From positions 62,001-126,000 of the forward strand of contig NZ_JYJP01000029.1 in the NCBI RefSeq assembly GCF_001012815.1: a stretch of DNA of 64,000 nt, in the 5' to 3' direction. The translations under genes and the position numbers were made by a program. The notes beneath the pieces are model-generated. The model was not told the origin of the DNA. It ran no database searches and saw only the letters and a list, made by a program, of their open reading frames with translations. This stretch comes from Vibrio mexicanus. Its GTDB lineage: Bacteria; Pseudomonadota; Gammaproteobacteria; Enterobacterales; Vibrionaceae. The number at the start of each line of letters is the position of its first letter. The stretch's first letter is position 1. Below are positions 41,124-49,935 of the stretch, in pieces.

Positions 41124-42173
41124 ATGTTAAAGCGATTCAAGCAAACATCTCTCATAATGCTGTCAATATTGGCAGCATTACTCCTTAGCATGCCGCTAGC
41201 CGCTCATGCTGAATCAAACCCGCCTTCAACGGCAGAAAGGGAAATGACTCAGTTGGCTGGCGCAGACTTTTGGCGTCAAGTGAGAGAGGGGCAAGAGGGG
41301 TATACAACGTCTCAGTTCCCTGAGCATGGGGTGTTGATCAGCACACCAGGCCAAACTTGGTACATTCTTAAAGAGAAGTGGATGTCACCAGCAGGTGCAG
41401 TTGCCATTTTTGGCAGCATTTCAGTGGTCATCTTAGCCTACATTATCGTTGGCCCTGTGATGTTGAGTGCTCCTCGAACGGGTAAACGTATCAAACGTTG
41501 GACAAGATTGGATAGGGCGCTGCACTGGAGCATGGCCTTCACCTTTTTGACACTGGCGTTCAGTGGCTTGATGCTGGTTTACGGGAAGCATTTCCTTAAG
41601 CCGTATGTCCCAACTGAGCTTTGGGGCTTCATCATCATGTTGGCTAAGCAGTATCACAACTATGTCGGTCCGCTATTTGGCGTGCTGTTGGTTCTGATCT
41701 TGTTCAAGTGGTGGCGTAAATCTATCTTCGCTAAAGTGGACTTTGTCTGGTTTATGAAGCTAGGCGGAATGGTGGGTAAACACAAAGGTTCGCATCCCTC
41801 AGCAGAGTTCTCAAACGCAGGCGAAAAAGCACTGTTCTGGCTATTGATTGTGGTGGGTACAGTTGTCGCGCTAAGTGGTTTGGTTTTAGATTTCCCAATC
41901 TTTGGCCAAACTCGCCGCGATATGGAACTGTCAAACCTAATCCATATGCTCTCTGCACTGATCCTGATATGTGGATTTGTCTTCCATATTTACATCGGCC
42001 TATTTGGTATGGAAGGTGCATTGGAAGGCATGGTGACAGGTGAAGTCGACGAGACATGGGCAAAAGAGCATCATGATTTGTGGTATGCAGAGGTGATGGA
42101 GAAAGAGCAGTCAACAACGCAAGAGTCTAACGCAAACAATAAGGAGGCTAAGCCAGATGAACAAACCGCATAA
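41124..42173 (+). CDS. fdhC: Formate dehydrogenase cytochrome b556 subunit FdhC
   Basis: This is the membrane di-haem cytochrome b that passes electrons from FdhB to the quinone pool. It has an N-terminal signal-like helix (LIMLSILAALLLSMPLAAHA) and a periplasmic segment. Four core helices carry haem histidines such as ALHWSM, KQYHNYVGPLF, NLIHMLSAL and FVFHIYIG. I chose the ATG at 41124 because GGAGAGAG stands just upstream. It overlaps the following small membrane gene by 17 bases. Confidence 0.9.
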   Translation: MLKRFKQTSLIMLSILAALLLSMPLAAHAESNPPSTAEREMTQLAGADFWRQVREGQEGYTTSQFPEHGVLISTPGQTWYILKEKWMSPAGAVAIFGSISVVILAYIIVGPVMLSAPRTGKRIKRWTRLDRALHWSMAFTFLTLAFSGLMLVYGKHFLKPYVPTELWGFIIMLAKQYHNYVGPLFGVLLVLILFKWWRKSIFAKVDFVWFMKLGGMVGKHKGSHPSAEFSNAGEKALFWLLIVVGTVVALSGLVLDFPIFGQTRRDMELSNLIHMLSALILICGFVFHIYIGLFGMEGALEGMVTGEVDETWAKEHHDLWYAEVMEKEQSTTQESNANNKEAKPDEQTA

Positions 42174-42573
42174 AGGTATTTGGGTTGCCTACATACTCAG
42201 CTGTTTTACGCCTTTTACTTGTTTAATATCTGGCGTTATAGCGATTGTTTACGCAGGCTACCGACTTGATAAGAATGAAGATGGCGAAGTAGTAAACTCC
42301 CATTACTACGGTTTAATAAGAACCTTCTTTCTAAACTTAACCTTCTTTGTTGTATTGATCGTCACTGTTGCGACTGCCAATGGTGTACTGGTTGGGGTAA
42401 GTGATTATTGGTACAAGAGTACAATGCTCGACAAGATCGCCTACGCCATCCCTTATGTTGGGATGTGCTTTGCATTCGCCGCTATCATCCTTTGGTTCGT
42501 GCGAATGTACCGTGGAATGAAGCAGCTTAAAAACAACCAGCCGTTAAATATAACTACTGGCCCAAATCTATAA
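42157..42573 (+). CDS. Small DUF4870-like membrane protein of the fdh operon
   Basis: This is a 138-residue protein with three to four hydrophobic segments (WVAYILSCFTPFTCLISGVI, FFLNLTFFVVLIVTVA, AIPYVGMCFAFAAIILWF) and a YRLDKNEDG loop, resembling DUF4870-type membrane proteins. It overlaps fdhC by 17 bases and precedes the operon terminator, so it is co-transcribed. The role in formate oxidation is not known. Confidence 0.7.
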   Translation: MNKPHKGIWVAYILSCFTPFTCLISGVIAIVYAGYRLDKNEDGEVVNSHYYGLIRTFFLNLTFFVVLIVTVATANGVLVGVSDYWYKSTMLDKIAYAIPYVGMCFAFAAIILWFVRMYRGMKQLKNNQPLNITTGPNL

Positions 42574-42590
42574 CAGATCGACCTATTGAA

Positions 42591-42613
42591 AAGCGCCTGA
42601 TTCTTCTGGCGCT
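42591..42613 (+). terminator. Terminator of the fdh operon
   Basis: A stem AGCGCC / GGCGCT (10-nt loop) is followed by T7, 18 bases after the last stop. Confidence 0.85.
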
Positions 42614-42631
42614 TTTTTTGTGCCTAAAATT

Positions 42632-42663
42632 TGCGCGATAGTGGTGCGCATTATATTGGTGCA
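42632..42663 (+). promoter_or_regulatory. Two NtrC-like binding sites upstream of amtB
   Basis: Site 1 at 42632-42648 reads TGCGCGATAGTGGTGCG and site 2 at 42647-42663 reads CGCATTATATTGGTGCA. Compared with the NtrC consensus TGCACCANNNTGGTGCA, each has an intact or near-intact TGGTGC right half. They overlap by two bases and lie about 140-170 bases upstream of the sigma-54 promoter, the usual enhancer distance. Confidence 0.62.
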
Positions 42664-42803
42664 ATGCATCATGACAGTGCATAAAAATCAGCAAAAAAAT
42701 ACACAATAAAATCATGGATATAGATAAATTAAAGGATATTTTATTTATATTATTCATGCAGTTAAATGACTTACGGCGAAGTATTTTGTTACATAACTTA
42801 CCA

Positions 42804-42820
42804 TTGGTGTGATTTTTGCC
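42804..42820 (+). promoter_or_regulatory. Sigma-54 promoter of amtB
   Basis: The sequence reads TTGGTGTGATTTTTGCC with GG and GC exactly 10 bases apart, and a TTTGC -12 box. It lies 88 bases ahead of the amtB start. With the NtrC-like sites it gives classic nitrogen control. Confidence 0.68.
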
Positions 42821-42907
42821 TAAACAGCTCAGCCATAACTGCTCTGAATTGGAGCAGCATAAATCAACATGCACATTTTACGTGCAACAAAATGGAGTTG
42901 TTTTTTA

Positions 42908-44127
42908 ATGAGCGTTACAGCCGACCAAGTACATGGAGCAGTACAGGTTCTCACTCAGAGTTCAGATACCTTATTTTTACTATTGGGTGCCATCATGGTT
43001 TTCCTGATGCATGCTGGATTTGCTTTCCTTGAAGTAGGGACGGTAAGACACAAGAACCAAGTCAACGCACTGGTAAAGATACTTGCTGATTTTGGCGTCT
43101 CTGCCATCGCCTATTTCTTTATTGGGTATTGGGTGGCTTACGGTGGCCACTTTTTCGCGCCTGCTGAAGAGCTATCCCAAGGCAACGGTTATGAGCTCGT
43201 TAAGTTCTTCTTCCTACTAACCTTTGCGGCTGCTATTCCAGCCATCGTATCTGGTGGTATTGCTGAACGTGCCAAGTTCTACCCGATCTTAATTGCAACC
43301 TTCTTTACGGTTGGGTTGGTTTACCCTGTATTTGAAGGCATGATCTGGAATGGTAACTTTGGCGTGCAGGCTTGGTTTGAGGAGACATTCTCAGCCGGCT
43401 TCCATGACTTTGCAGGTTCCGTTGTGGTACACGGCGTAGGTGGATGGATTGCTTTGGTTGCGGTTATTTTCCTAGGTATGCGTAAAGGGCGTGTACGCGC
43501 TGGTAAACACACCAACTTCGCGCCTTCGAATATTCCATTTCTCGCGCTTGGTGCTTGGATCCTGTGTGTAGGTTGGTTTGGTTTTAACGTCATGTCGGCT
43601 CAGCAACTCGAAGGTATTAGCGGTCTAGTGGCGATGAACTCGTTAATGGCCATGGTAGGCGGCATCATCGCTGCATTGATCGCCGGTAAAAACGACCCAG
43701 GCTTTATCCATAACGGTCCGCTGGCTGGCCTTGTGGCAGTATGTGCGGGTTCAGACCTTATGCACCCAATCGGCGCCCTCATCACTGGCGCAATTGCAGG
43801 CGTTGTGTTTGTTTATCTGTTTACCTACCTGCAGAACAAAACAAAGATCGATGACGTTCTCGGTGTATGGCCACTTCACGGTGTTTGTGGCGCATGGGGC
43901 GGTATTGCTGCGGGCATCTTTGGCCAATCTAGCCTTGGTGGGTTAGGGGCGTAAGCTTAACTGTGCAAGTTCTAGGTACATTGCTTGGCATTTCTGTCGC
44001 ACTGATTGGTGCATTGATTGTTTATGGCGTTATTCACTCGTTAACCGGCATTCGCTTAAGTGAAGAAGACGAGTTCAATGGTGCCGACTTAGCGATTCAC
44101 AAAATTTCAGCAACTAGCGAAGATTAA
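42908..44127 (+). CDS. amtB: Ammonium transporter AmtB (frameshifted near the C-terminus as written)
   Basis: This is an inner-membrane ammonium channel with about 11 membrane segments. It has FAFLEVGTVRHKN early and DFAGSVVVHGVGGW with the first pore histidine. WPLHGVCGAWGG carries the second. The start at 42908 (MSVTADQ) is set by GGAG 10 bases upstream; longer frames begin at an unlikely site. The frame stops at 43954 after SLGGLGA. One added G in the run at 43946-43949 restores GGLGGVSLTVQVLG and runs to 44127, giving about 406 residues. No glnK gene is next to it. Confidence 0.88.
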
Positions 44128-44159
44128 CCCAGATTTTTCTTATCAAAACATCATAATTG

Positions 44160-44180
44160 AGAGCGGCTTACAGCCGCTCT
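44160..44180 (+). terminator. Terminator after amtB
   Basis: A 9-bp stem (AGAGCGGCT / AGCCGCTCT, 3-nt loop) is followed by TTT, 33 bases after the restored amtB stop. Confidence 0.8.
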
Positions 44181-44303
44181 TTTCGTTCCACGTCACAGAA
44201 ACAAATTAACCCTAACAAAATTGCGACTATGGTCTAATCGCGAACGCTTCAGGGCCTTTCCAATCGGTGCTAATCTTAAAGAAAAGCCAATGGAAGGTTG
44301 TTT

Positions 44304-45041
44304 ATGAAATTTCCGTATCGAAACATTGTTGTACTTACGGGCGCGGGTATATCCGCGGAGTCAGGTATTCAAACATTCAGAGCTCAGGATGGGCTTTGGG
44401 AGAATCATCGTATTGAAGATGTAGCAACTCCAGAAGGTTTTGCAAAAGATCCTGATTTGGTTCAGTCGTTCTACAACATGCGCAGAGAAAAACTGCAATC
44501 TCCGAATATCAAACCTAATGCAGCTCATATCGCTCTTGGTGAGCTAGAAAAGTACCTCGACGGAAAGGTCACGATCATCACTCAAAATATCGATAACCTA
44601 CACGAACGTGGCGGAAGCCAAAACGTCATTCACATGCATGGCGAGCTACTGAAAGCGCGCTGTAGCGAGTCCAATCAGGTGATCGAACAAAAAGGTGACA
44701 TCGTCACAGGGGAGATGTGTCATTGTTGCCAGATCCCATCTCAAATGCGACCTCACATTGTTTGGTTTGGCGAAATGCCATTAAGAATGGGGGATATCTA
44801 CGCCGCTCTAGAAGAAGCCGATCTGTTTATCTCAATTGGCACATCAGGCGTGGTATACCCAGCTGCAGGCTTTGTTCATGACGCGAGAATGCACGGAGCA
44901 CATACCATAGAGATAAACTTAGAACCAAGTGCCGTTGAAAGTGAGTTTGCGGAAAAACGCTACGGCAAAGCTAGCATCGAAGTGGCTAAGTTAGTGGACG
45001 AACTGCTATCACACCTGCCTGAAATCAAAAAGCAGGCATAG
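44304..45041 (+). CDS. cobB: NAD-dependent protein deacylase CobB (sirtuin)
   Basis: This enzyme removes acyl groups from lysines using NAD+. The motifs [14 protein letters not shown] and [11 protein letters not shown] and the catalytic HMHGEL are clear. The CHCC and upstream cysteine form the zinc site, and the acid/succinyl-recognition pair Y..R is in [21 protein letters not shown] is the NAD-binding end. The ATG at 44304 is preceded by GGAAGG; a TTG two codons earlier is unlikely. It is monocistronic. Confidence 0.92.
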   Translation: MKFPYRNIVVLTGAGISAESGIQTFRAQDGLWENHRIEDVATPEGFAKDPDLVQSFYNMRREKLQSPNIKPNAAHIALGELEKYLDGKVTIITQNIDNLHERGGSQNVIHMHGELLKARCSESNQVIEQKGDIVTGEMCHCCQIPSQMRPHIVWFGEMPLRMGDIYAALEEADLFISIGTSGVVYPAAGFVHDARMHGAHTIEINLEPSAVESEFAEKRYGKASIEVAKLVDELLSHLPEIKKQA

Positions 45042-45054
45042 CGCCGGGGTCTAA

Positions 45055-45839
45055 TTAAGACGTTTCCTCTTTGTGGCGCTGCTTCATTTTGTACATTTCT
45101 GCGTCGGTTGACTTTAACGCGTCGTCAAGCTGTGAACGACTTGTCGTCTGAATACCATAGCTATAGTTAATCGGTTCTCCGTGTAAAATTGAAGACAGCG
45201 CCTGCATGTAATCTTGACCGCGTCCTTCTTTCACTGTTACCACAAACTCATCACCGCCCACTCGAAAACACTGCTCATCCATTTCACAGGCTTGCTTTAA
45301 GGCTTGCGAGAAGCGTATGAGTACCAAATCTCCAACATCATGACCTTTAGTGTCATTGACTCGCTTCAGACCATCTAGGTCGAAATAGATTAAATCAAAA
45401 TTCTCGAGAGTAATTCGTGACAGTCGCTTGCGATTGTATAGGCCAGTTAACTCATCAATACACGCGCTCTCCTTGGCTTTCTTGATTAAGTCCGTAATTC
45501 CAAACGCAATGAGCAAGTAGCAACCTGACGAAAGCCATCTTCAATCATGGTGTCGAACAGTTCGTAGGTATCGGCGATATCATCCAAGGTTTTGAGTTCG
45601 GTGATGATGTCATAAACGCTAGTAAAAATAAGAATAATGATGCCAATATGCAGTTTCTTGCTGCTCAAAATGACAGACTTTGCAATTACGTAAATGTAAA
45701 CAACAACCGCAAGGGCGACACTTTCGAACACTACATCGTAAATAGAGTCAATTTTGGCGCTGTTGGTTAGAAACAACGAAAACAGGACTGCAAGAGAGAG
45801 CCCTAAGAGCGCGAGAAGCATTAAATTGTCTTTCCTCAT
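45055..45839 (-). CDS. Membrane GGDEF diguanylate cyclase (frameshifted as written)
   Basis: This protein has three or four N-terminal membrane segments (MLLALLGLSLAVLFSLF, SVALAVVVYIYVIA, IGIIILIFTSVY) and a C-terminal GGDEF domain. The domain contains DELTGLYNRKRL, DLIYFDLDGLKRVND and the active site RVGGDEFVV. The RxxD inhibitory site five residues ahead of GGDEF is absent (CEMD instead). It would make cyclic di-GMP. The frame breaks near 45517; one C restores VATLLIAFG and about 261 residues. AGGG precedes the ATG. Confidence 0.82.
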
Positions 45840-45885
45840 TCACACATCCCTTGGCAATTGTTAATACTAATAATAGCGCAAAAAT

Positions 45886-45905
45886 AAAGCGGCCTAAGCC
45901 GCTTT
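45886..45905 (-). terminator. Terminator after potD1
   Basis: On the minus strand AAAGCGGCTTAGGCCGCTTT (8-bp stem) is followed by ATTTTTG, downstream of the last pot gene. Confidence 0.75.
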
Positions 45906-45962
45906 AACAAGAAATAACGTATTGTATTGAAACAAAATCCAAAGGGGATTAGACCACTTGAA

Positions 45963-46997
45963 TTAATTGCCGACTTTGAGTCTTTGGAAGTAGTCATCAT
46001 AAAGCACACTTGCTTCACCGACTTCATCTTGCCAAGTACCGCTGTCCATCACTTCTTGTGGTGGGAAGATACTTGGATCATTGGCAAACTCTTCAGGCAG
46101 TAGAGGATAGGCAGACTTAACTGGAGTAGGGTATCCAATCTCAAGCGCAATCTTCGCAGCGTTCTCAGGGCGAAGAAGGAAGTCAATCATCTGATGCGCC
46201 GCCTCGATGTTTTTAGCGCCAGAAGGAATAGCTAGGCTGTCCATCCAAAAGATTGCGCCTTTCTCTGGCCATACGATGTCAATCGAAGCGCCTTCTTGGC
46301 GTGCCATGTAAGCAGAGCCATTCCAAAGCATACCAAGCGACACTTCACCGGCTAAATATGGGTTAGCTGGGAAGTCAGAATTGAATACCAATACGTTTGG
46401 CATCAGCTTACGTAGCTCTTGGTAAGCCTCTTCAATTTCCGCAGGGTTAGTTGTGTTAGGCGAGTAACCCAGTTTAGTCAGAGCAATATGAAAGACTTCA
46501 CGTGAGTCGTCCATCAGCATTAACTGGCCTTCCCATTTTGAGTCCCAGAAATCGTCCCAGCTTACTGCTGAATCCTTATCTAGCATATCGGTATTGATAC
46601 CAATACCCGTTGCACCCCAAATGTATGGGATAGAGTAGGTGTTACTAGGGTCGAATGGCTTATCCAGATAGTTTGGATCTAAATCAGCAAAGTGCGTTAG
46701 CTTTTCTTTATCGATTGGCTGAAGCATTTCTTCTTTACGCATTTTCGACACAAAGTAAGTCGAAGGTACAACAAGGTCATAGCCTGAGCCTTGTGTTTTC
46801 AACTTAGCGTACATACTTTCGTTAGACTCGTAAGTTGAATAGATCACTTTAATACCAGTCTCCTTGGTGAAGTCTTCTAAAACTTCATTTGGAATGTATT
46901 CAGACCAGTTGTAAAAGTAGAGCTCTTTGTCGGCAGCAAAAGTCGGGGAAGCGAAGATCGTTGCGGCTAAAACGCCCGCATACAGTTTAGTTTTCAT
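45963..46997 (-). CDS. potD1: Spermidine/putrescine-binding protein PotD1
   Basis: This is a periplasmic polyamine-binding protein of 344 residues with a signal peptide (LYAGVLAATIFASPTFA), then LYFYNWSEYIPNEVLEDF and YDLVVPSTYFVSKM. The family's acidic and aromatic ligand residues lie in segments such as LMLMDDSREVFH and WNGSAYMA. It is a close paralogue of the gene just upstream. The order potA-potB-potC-potD2-potD1 equals that of V. cholerae, where PotD1 is the spermidine importer component that affects biofilm formation. Confidence 0.9.
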   Translation of the reverse strand: MKTKLYAGVLAATIFASPTFAADKELYFYNWSEYIPNEVLEDFTKETGIKVIYSTYESNESMYAKLKTQGSGYDLVVPSTYFVSKMRKEEMLQPIDKEKLTHFADLDPNYLDKPFDPSNTYSIPYIWGATGIGINTDMLDKDSAVSWDDFWDSKWEGQLMLMDDSREVFHIALTKLGYSPNTTNPAEIEEAYQELRKLMPNVLVFNSDFPANPYLAGEVSLGMLWNGSAYMARQEGASIDIVWPEKGAIFWMDSLAIPSGAKNIEAAHQMIDFLLRPENAAKIALEIGYPTPVKSAYPLLPEEFANDPSIFPPQEVMDSGTWQDEVGEASVLYDDYFQRLKVGN

Positions 46998-47117
46998 CTC
47001 GTATCCGTTTAAATTATAAGTTCCTGATTGTTCGGATAGAAAGATAGCACAAACGAATAGATTTATTTAGATTTTTGCTAAATAGATCATAAACAAACAC
47101 TGTATTAGCTATAGACT

Positions 47118-47135
47118 TTACTGATTTATCAGTAA
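47118..47135. repeat. Palindrome TTACTGAT-TT-ATCAGTAA upstream of potD1
   Basis: A perfect 8-2-8 inverted repeat lies between the potD2 terminator and the potD1 start, about 120 bases upstream of potD1. It has no T-tract and may be an operator. Confidence 0.45.
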
Positions 47136-47145
47136 GTATACGAAA

Positions 47146-47168
47146 AAGGCGACCTATTCGGTCACCTT
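47146..47168 (-). terminator. Terminator between potD2 and potD1
   Basis: On the minus strand AAGGTGACCG AATA GGTCGCCTT is followed by TTTCG, 9 bases after the potD2 stop. It would limit read-through into potD1. Confidence 0.7.
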
Positions 47169-47176
47169 TTGGTGGG

Positions 47177-48211
47177 TTATTGGCCCGCTTTTAGTTTCAA
47201 GAAGTACTCTTCGTACTGGAATGTACTGTTGCCAACTGCGTCTTGCCATTCGATACGGTCCAAATCTTCTTGGCTAGGGAACAATGGCTCGATGTCTTTG
47301 AATTTCGCGTTAGACGCTTCTACACCCGTTAAGTACCCTGCATTGCGAGAGATTTGCTCTGCGATATCTGGGCGAAGCAAAAAGTCGATCATCTTATGCG
47401 CCGCTTCTACATTCTGTGCACCAGAGGTGATCGCAAAGTTATCGACCCAACCAATACCGCCTTCTTTCGGGAATACCAGTTTGATAGGTAAACCTTCTGA
47501 TAAAGCAGCTGCCGCAGAGCCATTCCAAATCATACCCAAGCCCACTTCTCCAGACATGTAAGGAGCGCCTGGATTGTCAGAGTTAAACAGTAATACGTTT
47601 GGCATCAGCTGTTTTAGCTCTTCATAAGCGGCATCGATTTGTGCAGCATCCGTTGTGTTACCTGAGTAACCGAGCTTCTTCAATGCGATGTGGAACACTT
47701 CACGCGTGTCATCCATCAGCATTAGTTGACCTGCTAGCTCTGGCTTCCACAAATCCGCCCAGCTTTGAAATTCAGCTGGATCGTACATATCTGTGTTAAC
47801 AGCTAAGCCTGTGATACCAATGACATGTGGAATAGAGTAGTCATTATTTGGATCGTAAGGCTTATTCAGATAGTTTTTGTCCAAGTTATCAAAGTTAGTC
47901 AACTTAGACTTATCAATCTTTTGCAACATACCTTCTTCGCGCATTTTAGCCACGAAGTAGGTTGACGGTACGACGAGATCGTAGCCTTTGTTGTGTGTTT
48001 TTAGCTTGGCATACAAGGTCTCATTAGACTCGTAAGTTGAGTAGATGACCTTAATGCCTGTTTCGTCAGTAAACTGCTCAAGAAGCTCGCTGTTGATGTA
48101 CGGCCCCCAGTTCATGAATACCAATTCTTGATTATCTTTCGCACTTACTGCTGTTGAAAACAGAGATAAAGCGCATGCACTACCAGCTAATAAAGTAGCC
48201 CATTTTTTCAT
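47177..48211 (-). CDS. potD2: Spermidine/putrescine-binding protein PotD2
   Basis: This is a second periplasmic polyamine-binding protein of 344 residues, very similar to PotD1 throughout (IKVIYSTYESNE and LMLMDDTREVFHIAL are shared). It differs at the ligand-pocket region (WNGSAAAALSEG in place of WNGSAYMARQEG). The signal peptide is KKWATLLAGSACALSLFSTAVSA. GGAG eight bases upstream supports the ATG at 48211 rather than the TTG at 48226. It sits between potC and potD1. Confidence 0.9.
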   Translation of the reverse strand: MKKWATLLAGSACALSLFSTAVSAKDNQELVFMNWGPYINSELLEQFTDETGIKVIYSTYESNETLYAKLKTHNKGYDLVVPSTYFVAKMREEGMLQKIDKSKLTNFDNLDKNYLNKPYDPNNDYSIPHVIGITGLAVNTDMYDPAEFQSWADLWKPELAGQLMLMDDTREVFHIALKKLGYSGNTTDAAQIDAAYEELKQLMPNVLLFNSDNPGAPYMSGEVGLGMIWNGSAAAALSEGLPIKLVFPKEGGIGWVDNFAITSGAQNVEAAHKMIDFLLRPDIAEQISRNAGYLTGVEASNAKFKDIEPLFPSQEDLDRIEWQDAVGNSTFQYEEYFLKLKAGQ

Positions 48212-48256
48212 TGACGTTAGCTCCAAACTAAACGTGCCCTAAGGCAGAACAAAGAA

Positions 48257-48284
48257 AAACAGAATGGTAAAGACCATTCTGTTT
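48257..48284 (-). terminator. Terminator/attenuator between potC and potD2
   Basis: On the minus strand an 11-bp stem (AAACAGAATGG / CCATTCTGTTT) is followed by TTCTTTG. It lies in the 96-base gap after potC and should reduce, or set the ratio of, potD2 expression if no separate promoter exists. Confidence 0.72.
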
Positions 48285-48307
48285 CCATCGATTAATGCGT
48301 TGTGTCG

Positions 48308-49078
48308 TTATTTGACTTTTTCTCTTGCTAGCCATTGAGAGGTTAAAACTAGCACCAAAGAAACAACTAACATTATCGTTGCAAGAGCATTCACCTCAGG
48401 GGAAATGCCCACTTTAACCATCGAGTAGATCTTCAATGGTAAAATTTCATACGTAGGACCAGTCACAAATGAACTGATGATTACGTCATCCAGCGATAGG
48501 GTAAAGCTTAATAACCAACCCGCAGCGACCGCTGGTTTCGCTAGTGGTAGAATGATCTGTTTTAAGATCGTCCATTCACTAGCACCTAAATCTTTTGCTG
48601 CTTCCAACATTTTTACGTCGAAGCCATTGAGTCGGCTGTAAACCGTAACAACAACAAACGGCAAACAAAACGTAATGTGAGCAATCAACAAAGTAAAGAA
48701 ACCAAGTTTGGCGCCCAACACTAGGAACAACGCGAGCAAAGAGATCGCCATAACAATATCAGGCGACATCATCACCACAAACAGCATGCCGTTAACGACA
48801 CCTTTGCCTTTAAACTGATAGCGGAATAGGGCAACTGCGGTCAAACTACCAATAATCGTCGCCGCGGTTGCGGAAAATACCGCTACATTTAATGAGTGCC
48901 AAGCAGCTTGCATCAAGCTGTCGTTGTTCACTAATGTTTCGTACCACTTTGTTGTGAATCCACCCCATTTCATACCAAATTTGTTGGCGTTAAATGAGTT
49001 CACAATGAGCACGATAATTGGCAGATACAAGAACGCATACACCAATGTCATAAAGCTGAATCGAACACTACGTCCCAT
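48308..49078 (-). CDS. potC: Polyamine ABC transporter permease PotC
   Basis: This is an inner-membrane permease of 256 residues with six hydrophobic segments. It starts FMTLVYAFLYLPIIVLIVNSF and has the coupling loop [21 protein letters not shown] and SFTLSLDDVIIS. Its start overlaps the potB stop by one base. It works with PotA, PotB and the PotD binding proteins in polyamine import. Confidence 0.93.
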   Translation of the reverse strand: MGRSVRFSFMTLVYAFLYLPIIVLIVNSFNANKFGMKWGGFTTKWYETLVNNDSLMQAAWHSLNVAVFSATAATIIGSLTAVALFRYQFKGKGVVNGMLFVVMMSPDIVMAISLLALFLVLGAKLGFFTLLIAHITFCLPFVVVTVYSRLNGFDVKMLEAAKDLGASEWTILKQIILPLAKPAVAAGWLLSFTLSLDDVIISSFVTGPTYEILPLKIYSMVKVGISPEVNALATIMLVVSLVLVLTSQWLAREKVK

Positions 49079-49935
49079 TACTCAAGCTCCACTTTTTTAT
49101 TCAATAGCTTACCCGCTCGGTAGTAAGCATAAAGCATGATTGCCATTGCAACCGTCAATGCAATACTGGTCGCTGCACCAAATGGCCAATCCCTTGCGTT
49201 GAGCACTTGGCTCTTAATCACGTTACCAATCAATAGGTTCTTAGCACCGCCAAGAAGGTCTGAAATGTAGAACATTCCTAGTGCTGGTAATAGAACCAAT
49301 AGGCAACCACCGATAATACCTGGCATGGTTAGTGGCAAAACAACCTTAATGAAGGTCTGCCATTTATTCGCACCTAAATCTTTTGCCGCTTCGATGTAAG
49401 TATCATCCAACTTCTCAATTGCTGAGTAGAGTGGAAGAATCATGAAAGGCAGCAAGATATAGACTAAGCCAATCATCACTGCGGTTTCTGTGTACATTAA
49501 ACGCAGTGGTTTATCGATAATATCTAGCGCTAGCAAACCTTTGTTCAGAACACCTTGAGTGCCCAATACAATTTTCAAACCGTAAGTACGAATTAAAGAG
49601 TTCGTCCAAAACGGTACGATAACCAAGAACAGCATCACTGGTCGCCATTGCGCAGGCATCTTCGCCACAATGTAAGCAAACGGGTAACCAATTACTAAAC
49701 AGATCAAGGTTGCCACGATTGCCATGTAGAAGGAGTGCCAGAGTACTTTCGCGTACAATGGATCCATCAATCGCGCATAGTTATCGAGTGTGAAGGTCAT
49801 CTCAATAAGGTTGGCTTCATCTCGAGTCAGGAAGCTGGTTCCGATGATCATAATGTTCGGAAACAACACAAACAGTGTCAGCCACCCTACGATAAGCGCA
49901 ATAATCGCGTTTTGCAGATTAATCTTGTTGCTCAT
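49078..49935 (-). CDS. potB: Polyamine ABC transporter permease PotB
   Basis: This is a permease of 285 residues with six membrane segments and the coupling loop [21 protein letters not shown]. The TYIEA and [10 protein letters not shown] regions fit PotB. Its start lies within the end of potA (17-base overlap), consistent with one transcript. Confidence 0.93.
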   Translation of the reverse strand: MSNKINLQNAIIALIVGWLTLFVLFPNIMIIGTSFLTRDEANLIEMTFTLDNYARLMDPLYAKVLWHSFYMAIVATLICLVIGYPFAYIVAKMPAQWRPVMLFLVIVPFWTNSLIRTYGLKIVLGTQGVLNKGLLALDIIDKPLRLMYTETAVMIGLVYILLPFMILPLYSAIEKLDDTYIEAAKDLGANKWQTFIKVVLPLTMPGIIGGCLLVLLPALGMFYISDLLGGAKNLLIGNVIKSQVLNARDWPFGAATSIALTVAMAIMLYAYYRAGKLLNKKVELE

